NCBI GenBank assembly: GCA_004366195.1
Contig: SIRV01000217.1
Coordinates: 1 to 6,675 of the forward strand
Origin: Actinomycetota bacterium
GTDB taxonomy: Bacteria > Actinomycetota > UBA4738 > HRBIN12
DNA: 6,675 bases
Direction of reading: 5' to 3'
The notes beneath the pieces were generated by a model, which saw only the letters and a program-made list of their open reading frames with translations, made no database searches and was not told the DNA's origin. The stretch's first letter is position 1; every line of letters starts with the position of its first letter. The position numbers and the translations under genes are program-made. This document shows, in pieces, positions 1 through 5,781 of the stretch.

Positions 1-350
1 AAGCGGGGGAAGGCCACGTCCCGGGCCCCGATCATGAGCGGCACGAGGTAGTTGACGAAGGCCGCCGAGAGCGGCATCACCACGAAGAACACCATGGTGA
101 TGCCGTGCATCGTGAACATCTCGTTGTAGACGGAGGGCGAGAGCAGGTGCTGCTCGGGCCGGGCGAGCTGCAGCCGGATCAACAGGGCCTCGACGCCCCC
201 GACGAGGAAGAAGGCGAAGGCGGTGACCCCGTACAGGATCCCGATCTTCTTGTGGTCGACGGTCGTCACCCAGCTCCAGAAGCCCGTGGTCGCCCGCGGG
301 CGCCGGAGCAGCCCCGGGGTTTCGCGGACCGGTACGCTCACGCTCGCCAT
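1..350 (-). CDS. coxA: Cytochrome c oxidase subunit I, N-terminal part (runs off the left edge)
   Basis: This is the catalytic heme-copper oxidase subunit that reduces O2 and pumps protons in the cytoplasmic membrane. Only the first 116 codons lie in the window; the gene continues past position 1. Reading the minus strand from ATG at 350 gives the family's N-terminal signatures in order: TVDHKKIG (about residues 30-37) before helix I, the stretch from GGVEALLIRLQLA (51-63), then YNEMFTMHG (75-83) with His82 as the expected axial ligand of the low-spin heme a, and NYLVPLMIGARD (100-111). The start is supported by GGGGGAG about five bases upstream; a second ATG at 355 is out of frame and soon hits a stop. 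coxB ends 25 bases upstream on the same strand, so the two are almost certainly co-transcribed. The copper and active-site tyrosine regions lie outside the window, so the oxidase subtype cannot be settled from CoxA. Identification is secure. Confidence 0.97.
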   Translation of the reverse strand, partial: MASVSVPVRETPGLLRRPRATTGFWSWVTTVDHKKIGILYGVTAFAFFLVGGVEALLIRLQLARPEQHLLSPSVYNEMFTMHGITMVFFVVMPLSAAFVNYLVPLMIGARDVAFPR

Positions 351-375
351 CCCATCTCCCCCACCACCACGCGCA

Positions 376-1491
376 TCAAGTCAGGCTCTGCAGGTAGGCG
401 ACCAGGGCCCGGATCTCCTCCGGGGTCAGGCCGTAGTCCGGCATCCAGGATCCCTGCTTGACCGAGGCCGGGTTGTCCAGCCACCTGGCGAGGGCCTCGG
501 CGTCGTCGGTCCGCAGCCAGCACCCCGCGAAGCACTCGCGGCTCGCGAAGTGCGTGAGGTCGGGCCCGCCGTTGGCCGCGAGCGGGTTCCCGTTCGGGTC
601 CTCCAGCCCCCGGATCGCGTGGCACGCGATGCACTGACCGTTCAGGAACAGGTCCATCCCCTGCGCGGCCAGCGTCCCCGGCTGCGGCATCGCCGCGTCG
701 GCCTGCTGCCCGCGCACCCACGCCTCGTAGTCCGCCGGCTCGTGCGCCACCACCGCGAAGCGCATGTACGCGTGGGACAGGCCGCAGAACTCCTTGCATT
801 GCCCCCAGTACCGGCCGGGGCGGTCGGCCTGGATCACGAGGGTGTTCGTCATGCCGGGGATCACGTCCTGGGTGCCGGCGAGCTCGGGGACCCAGAACGA
901 GTGGATCACGGCGTCCCCCACCGCCGCGGGGGGCGCTCCCTCCGGCGGCCCCGGCTGACACGACGAGGGGGTCGGCTGCTGCCCGTACCCGAGGCCGACC
1001 GCGCAGAGCGTGAGCACGACGGGACGGCCGGCCGGGATGTGCAGCTCGTTCGCGGTGACGATGCCCTCCTTCGGGTAGTCGAACTCCCACCACCACTGGT
1101 GCGCGAGGACGTTCACCTCGAGGACGGTGCCCTCCGGCCGCCGGGCCAGGTCGAAGATGGTCGTCACGGTCGGCACCGCGACGCCGGCGAGGATCAGGGC
1201 CGGCACGATCGTCCAGGCGATCTCCAGCCGGTTGTTCCCGTGGATCTGGGGCGGGACGCCCGCGGGGCGGCCCCGACGCCGGCGGTAACGGATGGCGAAC
1301 CAGATGAGCAGCCCCTCGACGATCACGAAGATCCCGACCGCGACCCAGAAGACCGGCACGAGCAGGTCGTAGGACTTCCGCGCGTACGGACCCTGGGGGT
1401 TCAGGGCGTCCTGCTGGGCCCCCGAGACGCAGGCGGACGCCAGCACGGCCAGGCCCGCGAGGGCCGTGACCAACCGCGTCTTCTTCCCCAC
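376..1491 (-). CDS. coxB: Cytochrome c oxidase subunit II with C-terminal heme c domain (caa3-type)
   Basis: This subunit receives electrons at the CuA centre and passes them to subunit I; its fused cytochrome c makes this a caa3-type oxidase. The 371-residue protein starts at GTG 1491, with GAGGAG ten bases upstream. In order it has a lipoprotein-like signal ending ASAC (Cys21, a slightly atypical lipobox), two membrane helices (about 44-66 and 92-112), the aromatic WWWEF stretch (133-137), and a complete CuA set: His197, Cys232, Glu234, Cys236, His240, Met243. It ends in a monoheme domain with CIACH at 287-291 and Met350 as the likely second heme ligand. The open frame extends upstream of 1491, but that part overlaps ccsB in another frame and lacks family similarity, so the GTG start is preferred. 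Oddities are an insert of about 30 residues before the first CuA His carrying Cys163 and Cys178, and a second pair, Cys320 and Cys324, inside the heme c domain. Confidence 0.96.
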   Translation of the reverse strand: MGKKTRLVTALAGLAVLASACVSGAQQDALNPQGPYARKSYDLLVPVFWVAVGIFVIVEGLLIWFAIRYRRRRGRPAGVPPQIHGNNRLEIAWTIVPALILAGVAVPTVTTIFDLARRPEGTVLEVNVLAHQWWWEFDYPKEGIVTANELHIPAGRPVVLTLCAVGLGYGQQPTPSSCQPGPPEGAPPAAVGDAVIHSFWVPELAGTQDVIPGMTNTLVIQADRPGRYWGQCKEFCGLSHAYMRFAVVAHEPADYEAWVRGQQADAAMPQPGTLAAQGMDLFLNGQCIACHAIRGLEDPNGNPLAANGGPDLTHFASRECFAGCWLRTDDAEALARWLDNPASVKQGSWMPDYGLTPEEIRALVAYLQSLT

Positions 1492-1538
1492 CGCTCCGTC
1501 TCTCCTCACCCGGGCCCGCTCGGCACGAAGCGGCGGCG

Positions 1539-1569
1539 AGCCTAGCACGAGGTGGCCCGCGCGCGACAA
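1539..1569 (-). promoter_or_regulatory. Possible internal promoter for coxB-coxA
   Basis: The 86-bp gap between ccsB and coxB is the only sizeable gap in the minus-strand block. On the minus strand it contains TTGTCG (1569-1564) and TAGGCT (1544-1539), the latter preceded by TGC, which resembles an extended -10. The spacer is 19 bases, longer than ideal. This would let the oxidase genes be transcribed separately from the maturation genes. It is a match by eye only; no terminator-like hairpin with a T-run was seen in the gap. Confidence 0.35.
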
Positions 1570-1577
1570 CGCCGAGC

Positions 1578-2513
1578 TCAGGTGGCGTACGAGTGCAGGC
1601 CGACGATCCACAGGTTCACCGCGTAGTAGGTCACGAGGAGCGAGACGAACCCGACCAGCGCGATCACCGCCGCGCGCCGCCCGCTCCAGCCCGCCGTCGC
1701 CCGCGCGTGCAGGTACCCGGCGAAGATGACCCAGGTCACGAAGGACCAGGTCTCCTTGGGGTCCCAACCCCAGTACCGGCCCCAGGCCCGCTCCGCCCAG
1801 ATGGCCCCGGTGATGATCCCGAACGTCCAGATGGGGAAGGCGAACGCGATCGTCCGGTGGGCCAGGCGGTCGAGGACCTCCGCCGGCGGCAGGATCCCGC
1901 GGCGGGGAACCGACGCCTCCGTCACCGTGCCCCCATCGAGCTGGAGCTCGGGCACGGTGCCGAGGTCCACCCCGGCCCCCGCGATCGGCCGCAGGCGCGC
2001 CGCGCGCCGTCGCTCGCCGGCCTCCTTGACCAGGTAGAGGATGGTGAGGATCCCGCCGAGCGCGAGGAGCGCCGAGCTCACGATCATCGAGCCCACGTGC
2101 ACCTGCCGCCAGTACGAGTTCAGCGCCGGCACGAGGGGCGCCGGGCCGACGTGCAGGAACAGCGCGGCGACGGCCAGCGTGAGCAGGACGAAGGCGAGCA
2201 CGAAGCCACCCACCGTCCGCACCCCGGCCCTCCACTCCACGAGGCCCAGGTAGGCGAGCACCACGAGGAGCGAGAGCGCGAGCGAGTACTCGTACATGTT
2301 CCCGAGGGGGATCCGGCCGGCCGCGATACCCCGGGCGACCACCGAGACGAGGTGCGCCAGCGCCCCGGCGCCGGTGAGGGCGATCGAGAGCGTCCAGGCC
2401 GACCGCCGCCGGAACGCGAGGTGGTGGAAGGCGGCGAGCACCGCGACGAGGTAGGCGACGAACGCCACCGTGAACGCGTCGGTCGAGATCCGGGCGGCCG
2501 CCCCGCCGCTCAC
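1578..2513 (-). CDS. ccsB: c-type cytochrome biogenesis protein CcsB (CcsA/ResC family, WWD heme-handling protein)
   Basis: This polytopic membrane protein is the heme-handling half of the System II cytochrome c synthetase, which exports heme and attaches it to CXXCH motifs outside the membrane together with ResB. The 311-residue product has several hydrophobic helices (roughly 13-33, 41-61, 73-92, 101-121, 140-162, 222-240, 256-270, 281-302). The tryptophan-rich WWD motif, WGRYWGWDPKETW, lies at 244-256. His139, His219 and His308 sit where the family has its conserved heme-ligand histidines. The region 165-215 is a poorly conserved loop. The GTG start at 2513 overlaps the resB stop by four bases (GTGA), which implies translational coupling. 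The open frame upstream is an artefact overlapping resB. Naming varies: the same protein is called CcsA or ResC elsewhere. Length is about normal for the family. Confidence 0.95.
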   Translation of the reverse strand: MSGGAAARISTDAFTVAFVAYLVAVLAAFHHLAFRRRSAWTLSIALTGAGALAHLVSVVARGIAAGRIPLGNMYEYSLALSLLVVLAYLGLVEWRAGVRTVGGFVLAFVLLTLAVAALFLHVGPAPLVPALNSYWRQVHVGSMIVSSALLALGGILTILYLVKEAGERRRAARLRPIAGAGVDLGTVPELQLDGGTVTEASVPRRGILPPAEVLDRLAHRTIAFAFPIWTFGIITGAIWAERAWGRYWGWDPKETWSFVTWVIFAGYLHARATAGWSGRRAAVIALVGFVSLLVTYYAVNLWIVGLHSYAT

Positions 2514-4036
2514 GGCCCCACCCCGGCGGCGGCCCGTTCGAGGTCGCGGACGAGGCGAGCGAACTCCTCCTCGAACCGGCTCCCCCGCTGCAACGCGAAT
2601 CCCCCCACCTTCAGGACGGCGCCCGCTCCGTCGGGCTCGGCGCTGACCCACACCTTCCGCCGCGTGGAGGACAGGGCGGGCAGCAGACCGATGAGCATCA
2701 GGATAGCCGCGAGGAGCACGATCCGCATCCCCCGGTCCCGGGCCACGGTGAGCACCGTGTACCGGCGGAGCTCGAGGAAGCTCACCGTGATCCCCCGCCC
2801 CAGGTCCGCCGTCTCCCCCGCGCCGAGCACCCCCGAGCCGATCCGGCGCATCGCCGTGGTGTCCAGGGTCGAGGCGCTCTGGACGAGCTCGGCGCGGAGG
2901 TCCCCCTCGTACGCCTCCCAGGTCATCACCGGGGCGTAGGCGACGATCATCGGCATGACCTGCCCCGTCTCGAGCAGGGACAGGAGCCCCCGGGAGTCCG
3001 GCCAGAGCTCGAAGGCGATCCCGACCTGCGGGCGGAGCGAGGCGAGCTTCACGACGCAGCGCCACGGGACCTGGAGGGGGCTCACCCCATCCGGGACGTC
3101 CCGCTGCTCGCAGACGACCGGCCCGTCGAAGATCGCCTCGCCCTCCCGCTCCACGCGGATCACCGGCGCCCACCCGTACCCGAACTGGTAGAAGCGCACG
3201 CCCTCGGCCTCGGCGGGGTGGTTGACGCGGATCTCCACCCGGTCCAGGAGCCGCCCGTCCTGGTCGAAGAGCGTCGCCCGCGTCACGAAGTCCCGGGGCT
3301 GTCCGGTCATGCGGTACGAGGCCTCGAAGTCGTCCACCCGAACCTGCACCCCGGAGTGATGCTCGCCGAAGTACCGCCCCTCCCGGATCTGGCCGTCGTA
3401 GCTCGCGTGCGCCTCGGTCCAGGTCTCGCCCTCCACGATCACCGCCTGACCGCTGAAGCCCGTCCCCTTGCCCCAGGCCACGCCGGCGAGCAGCAGGAGG
3501 ATGGCCCAGTGGAACAGGAGGCTGCCGCCCTCCCGCGCGAGCCCCTTGTCGGCGGCCAGGGCCCGACCGTCCCCGGGCGCGCGCACCCGGAACAGTCGCC
3601 GACGGAGCGCGCGCCGAGCACCGCTGATGGCCCGCTCCGGTGGGACGGGGACGACCACCTCGGCGTAGTGGCGCATCGCCCCGAGGTCGCGCGCCGGAGC
3701 CGGCTTCGCGAGCGCGTTGCGCACGAACGCCCGGGTCCGCGGCACGATGCAGGCGACGAGCGAGACGAGCAGCAGGGTGTACAGCAGCGTGAACCACCAC
3801 GAGCCGTACACGTCGAACAGCCCGAGCTGGTCGAAGATCCGGGCGCGCAGCGGATGGTCCCGGAAGGTCGCGGCGATCCGCGCGTCGGCCACCCCGACCT
3901 GCGGGACGAGGGAGCCCGCCACGGCGCCGAGCCCCACCAGCAGGAGCAGGACGAGCGCCGTGCGCATCGAGCGCAGCGAGCGCCACACGAACGCGACGGA
4001 CCGGCCGACCGACGCGGCCCACCACCGGGGCGTCAC
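2510..4036 (-). CDS. resB: Cytochrome c biogenesis protein ResB (Ccs1 family)
   Basis: ResB partners the WWD protein in System II and is thought to hold the apocytochrome and keep its cysteines reduced. The 508-residue protein shows the family layout: helix 1 about 24-45, helix 2 about 80-98, helix 3 about 172-189 with His176 in FHW (a conserved family histidine), a large extracytoplasmic domain of about 240 residues, helix 4 about 437-455, and a short cytoplasmic tail. The start at GTG 4036 is chosen because GAGGA lies about ten bases upstream; a GTG at 4060, two bases after the ccdA stop, would add eight residues but has no visible ribosome site. It overlaps ccsB by four bases. The outer loop holds two cysteines (309 and 327), which may form a disulfide or take part in thiol exchange; their conservation is unknown. 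The region upstream in the same frame is a shadow of ccdA. Confidence 0.93.
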   Translation of the reverse strand: MTPRWWAASVGRSVAFVWRSLRSMRTALVLLLLVGLGAVAGSLVPQVGVADARIAATFRDHPLRARIFDQLGLFDVYGSWWFTLLYTLLLVSLVACIVPRTRAFVRNALAKPAPARDLGAMRHYAEVVVPVPPERAISGARRALRRRLFRVRAPGDGRALAADKGLAREGGSLLFHWAILLLLAGVAWGKGTGFSGQAVIVEGETWTEAHASYDGQIREGRYFGEHHSGVQVRVDDFEASYRMTGQPRDFVTRATLFDQDGRLLDRVEIRVNHPAEAEGVRFYQFGYGWAPVIRVEREGEAIFDGPVVCEQRDVPDGVSPLQVPWRCVVKLASLRPQVGIAFELWPDSRGLLSLLETGQVMPMIVAYAPVMTWEAYEGDLRAELVQSASTLDTTAMRRIGSGVLGAGETADLGRGITVSFLELRRYTVLTVARDRGMRIVLLAAILMLIGLLPALSSTRRKVWVSAEPDGAGAVLKVGGFALQRGSRFEEEFARLVRDLERAAAGVGP

Positions 4037-4062
4037 GGTATGGGTCCTCGCGTCGGCCACGA

Positions 4063-4815
4063 TCAGATCGGCGGCTGGAACCGAGAGATCCAGCGGAGCA
4101 CGGGGCCGAGGAGACGCGTCCAGGCGTTCGTGAGCACGAGGACGCCGATGGCCACCATCAGCGCGCCCGAGACCCCCGCGATCGCCCGGTACGAGCGGCG
4201 CAACACACGGAGGGCCCCGAGCAGGCGCCGGACGCCCACGCCGACGAGCAGGAAGGGGAGCCCCAGGCCCGCGGAGTACGACAGGAGCAGGAGCGCGCCG
4301 CGGGCCGACCCTCCCTGGGCCGCCGCGATCGCCAGCACCCCCGCGAGCACGGGGCCGATGCACGGCGTCCACCCCGCTCCGAAGGCGACGCCGAGGGGGA
4401 AGGCCCAGGCCGGCCCGGGTCGGACGCGCGAGAGCAGCGGACGCCGCTCCGCGTACAGGGCCGGCCCCCCGAGCTGCAGGGCCTCGAGCAGGAGCAGCAC
4501 CCCGAACGCGGCGATCAGGAGGCCCGAGATCCTCGTCCCGATCTCCGAGCGCAGGATCCTCGTAGCCGCCCCCGTGAACGCCCCGAGGAGCGTGAACACC
4601 GCCGCGAACCCCGCGATGAACAGGAGGATCGGAGCCAGCTGACGACGCCCCTGCTCCTCCGGCGGCACCCCCCCGGCGACGAACGAGAGGTACCCGGGCA
4701 CGAGGGGGAACACGCACGGCGAGGCGAACGAGACCACGCCGGCCGCGAACGCCAGGACCGGCGCCCACCATGAGGCGAGGCCGCGCTCCACGAGATCGGC
4801 GAGGACGGGGTCCAC
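4063..4815 (-). CDS. ccdA: Cytochrome c biogenesis protein CcdA (transmembrane thiol reductant carrier)
   Basis: CcdA passes electrons from cytoplasmic thioredoxin across the membrane to keep apocytochrome CXXCH cysteines reduced. The 250-residue protein has the expected six hydrophobic segments (about 17-47, 60-88, 97-116, 136-164, 172-198, 211-231). It carries both hallmark motifs: SPCVFPLVPGYLS (from 32, redox Cys34) and GWTPCIGP (148-155, redox Cys152). It is first in the minus-strand block and ends about 27 bases before the preferred resB start. No thioredoxin-like partner (ResA/CcsX) lies in the block. The start at GTG 4815 has no good adjacent ribosome site. GAGGTGATCC, a near-perfect anti-16S complement, lies at 4843-4834 but is about 18 bases short of the GTG; an in-frame CTG at 4824 is closer. 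The start is therefore uncertain by a few residues, while the function is secure. Confidence 0.95.
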   Translation of the reverse strand: MDPVLADLVERGLASWWAPVLAFAAGVVSFASPCVFPLVPGYLSFVAGGVPPEEQGRRQLAPILLFIAGFAAVFTLLGAFTGAATRILRSEIGTRISGLLIAAFGVLLLLEALQLGGPALYAERRPLLSRVRPGPAWAFPLGVAFGAGWTPCIGPVLAGVLAIAAAQGGSARGALLLLSYSAGLGLPFLLVGVGVRRLLGALRVLRRSYRAIAGVSGALMVAIGVLVLTNAWTRLLGPVLRWISRFQPPI

Positions 4816-4822
4816 GCCCGCC

Positions 4823-4828
4823 AGTCTA
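4823..4828 (-). promoter_or_regulatory. Possible -10 element just upstream of ccdA
   Basis: The minus strand reads TAGACT here, matching the TANNNT form of a -10 element, and ends seven bases before the ccdA GTG. If used, transcription would begin at or very near the start codon, giving a leaderless or nearly leaderless message. No convincing -35 element lies 16-18 bases upstream, so this is weak. Confidence 0.22.
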
Positions 4829-4889
4829 TGGCCGGATCACCTCGACGGCTGCGGCGGTTCGACCGGTCCCCGTGTAGAGTGTGCGCCGA

Positions 4890-4909
4890 CTCGTGAACGC
4901 GTTCACGAG
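4890..4909. promoter_or_regulatory. Perfect 20-bp palindrome, candidate operator
   Basis: CTCGTGAACGCGTTCACGAG is its own reverse complement over all 20 bases, with no central spacer; the symmetry ends at 4889/4910. It sits in the divergent intergenic region, about 35 bases upstream of the TATAAT of the plus-strand cluster and about 75 bases upstream of ccdA. This size and symmetry suit a dimeric helix-turn-helix regulator such as a TetR-type repressor. No regulator gene is in the window, so the protein is unknown. With no loop and no following T-run it is an unlikely terminator. Confidence 0.6.
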
Positions 4910-4943
4910 CGCGGCCGACCCGGGGACCTCCGGGGCGCGTCGC

Positions 4944-4949
4944 TATAAT
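4944..4949 (+). promoter_or_regulatory. -10 element of the promoter for the cytochrome b6 cluster
   Basis: TATAAT is a perfect -10 hexamer, which is conspicuous in sequence this GC-rich. It lies 44 bases before the ATG at 4994, leaving a leader of roughly 38 bases. The bases 16-18 upstream (around 4920-4927, a G-rich run) do not resemble TTGACA, so the promoter may be activator-dependent or rely on the -10 alone. Confidence 0.55.
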
Positions 4950-4976
4950 CGCCCGGCCGCGTCAGGGGGGAACGAC

Positions 4977-4988
4977 GGAGGGATGAGG
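4977..4988 (+). promoter_or_regulatory. Ribosome binding region of the first plus-strand gene
   Basis: GGAGGGATGAGG precedes the ATG at 4994. The GAGG at 4985-4988 has a five-base spacing and the GGAGG at 4977-4981 a twelve-base spacing. This purine-rich stretch fixes the start of the small membrane protein. Confidence 0.6.
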
Positions 4989-4993
4989 TCCGC

Positions 4994-5365
4994 ATGAGGG
5001 AACGGCTCCGCAGGCTCAAGGAACGGGCCGAGCCGTTCGTCCGGGACTTCGAGTGGACGTGGACGACGGCGGTCCTGTTCTCCCTCGCGTTCGTGTTCTA
5101 CCTGCTCATCACGGCCGTCGTGATCCCATCGTTCTGGATGTACTTCGCCGAGCAGACGCTCGGGTGGGGCGGCCCGACCGACCTCGAGGCGTTCCTGAGG
5201 GCGCCGCTCTCCAAGGAGGGGCTCATCGAGCTCCGCGACGCGATCGCGATGGGCCTCACGACCGGCCCCATCGTGACCGCGATGGTCGTGGCCGTCGTCA
5301 TGCAGAACTGGCGGCGGAAGCTGCGCGGCGGCTCCGCCGAGCGACCGACGGGCGGGTACCGCTGA
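4994..5365 (+). CDS. Small two-helix membrane protein, unrecognised, first gene of the cytochrome b6 cluster
   Basis: I do not recognise a named family. The 123-residue protein begins with a basic, probably amphipathic stretch (residues 1-16, rich in Arg and Lys) and has a long hydrophobic segment at about 25-52. A loop containing Trp, Gly and Pro (57-75) follows, then a second hydrophobic segment at about 84-104 and a basic C-terminus. The positive-inside rule suggests both ends lie in the cytoplasm. It has no Cys or His, so it is unlikely to bind a heme or iron-sulfur cluster by itself. Its stop codon overlaps the ATG of the ferredoxin gene (TGATG), which indicates translational coupling and suggests a structural or assembly role in the same complex. 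The proposed role is inference from position only. Confidence 0.85.
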   Translation: MRERLRRLKERAEPFVRDFEWTWTTAVLFSLAFVFYLLITAVVIPSFWMYFAEQTLGWGGPTDLEAFLRAPLSKEGLIELRDAIAMGLTTGPIVTAMVVAVVMQNWRRKLRGGSAERPTGGYR

Positions 5366-5781
5366 TGCCGTTCACGAAGACCGAGGTCGACATCCACACC
5401 GACTACGTGGTCCAGGCGGTCGACCCCGCCTGGCTCTCCCAGGGCGTGCGCTCGCCGAAGCACCTCATGCTCGACCCGGACAACTGCATCCTGTGCCGGG
5501 CCTGCGAGGACGTCTGCCCCTGGAACTGCATCTACATGCTCTCGCCGGGGATCGTGCAGGGCGCCGCCGACGGCGCCACCGCCGCCGAGGTGGAGGGCGC
5601 GTACGCCGTGTTCGTGGTGGACGACAACGCGTGCACGCGCTGCTCGGTGTGCGTGGAGCGCTGCCCCACCGACACCCTGTACTATGCGCGCCTGCCGGAG
5701 GGGACGAGCGGCCGGCGGACGATGGCCGCCGTCCCCACCTCCCAGAAGGCCGACGTGGAGAGGGAGACCGAACGCCCGTGA
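5365..5781 (+). CDS. Dicluster [4Fe-4S] ferredoxin-like protein linked to cytochrome b6
   Basis: This is a predicted cytoplasmic electron carrier or peripheral subunit with two [4Fe-4S] clusters. The 138-residue protein has one cluster motif with Cys41, Cys44, Cys47 and Cys51-Pro, followed by Cys55, and another with Cys90, Cys93, Cys96 and Cys100-Pro. Each is the standard CXXCXXCXXXCP form. About 35 residues separate the motifs, longer than in small bacterial 2[4Fe-4S] ferredoxins. A 40-residue N-terminal extension and a charged C-terminal tail flank the core. There is no signal peptide, Tat motif or membrane helix, so it should stay on the cytoplasmic side. Its ATG overlaps the stop of the small membrane protein by one base, and its stop overlaps the cytochrome b start by four. 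It occupies the place where a Rieske gene often precedes cytochrome b. The partner and electron direction are not known from sequence. Confidence 0.93.
   Translation: MPFTKTEVDIHTDYVVQAVDPAWLSQGVRSPKHLMLDPDNCILCRACEDVCPWNCIYMLSPGIVQGAADGATAAEVEGAYAVFVVDDNACTRCSVCVERCPTDTLYYARLPEGTSGRRTMAAVPTSQKADVERETERP

Noticed and set aside
223..1545. Long plus-strand open frame (440 codons) opposite coxB
   Set aside because: The translation is low-complexity, rich in Arg, Pro, Gly and His, and lies antisense to a well-identified gene. GC-rich DNA gives such frames because stop codons are rare.
1492..1577. Possible terminator between ccsB and coxB
   Set aside because: No stem-loop followed by a T-run is visible on the minus strand; the GC-rich repeats there are too short to support a call.
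1492..2235. Upstream extension of the coxB frame to 2235
   Set aside because: This part overlaps ccsB in another frame and looks non-protein-like. A signal peptide starts right at the GTG at 1491, preceded by a good ribosome site.
1593..2939. Long plus-strand open frame (448 codons) opposite ccsB and resB
   Set aside because: It crosses the ccsB/resB boundary on the other strand and has shadow-like composition with no domain or motif.
3218..4642. Long plus-strand open frame (474 codons) opposite resB and ccdA
   Set aside because: It is antisense to two confidently identified genes, has Arg/Pro/His-rich composition and no recognisable motif.
4983..4997. Four-codon mini-frame ATGAGGTCCGCATGA overlapping the start of the small membrane protein gene
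   Set aside because: Its ATG directly abuts the purine run, leaving no room for ribosome binding, and such short frames are expected by chance.
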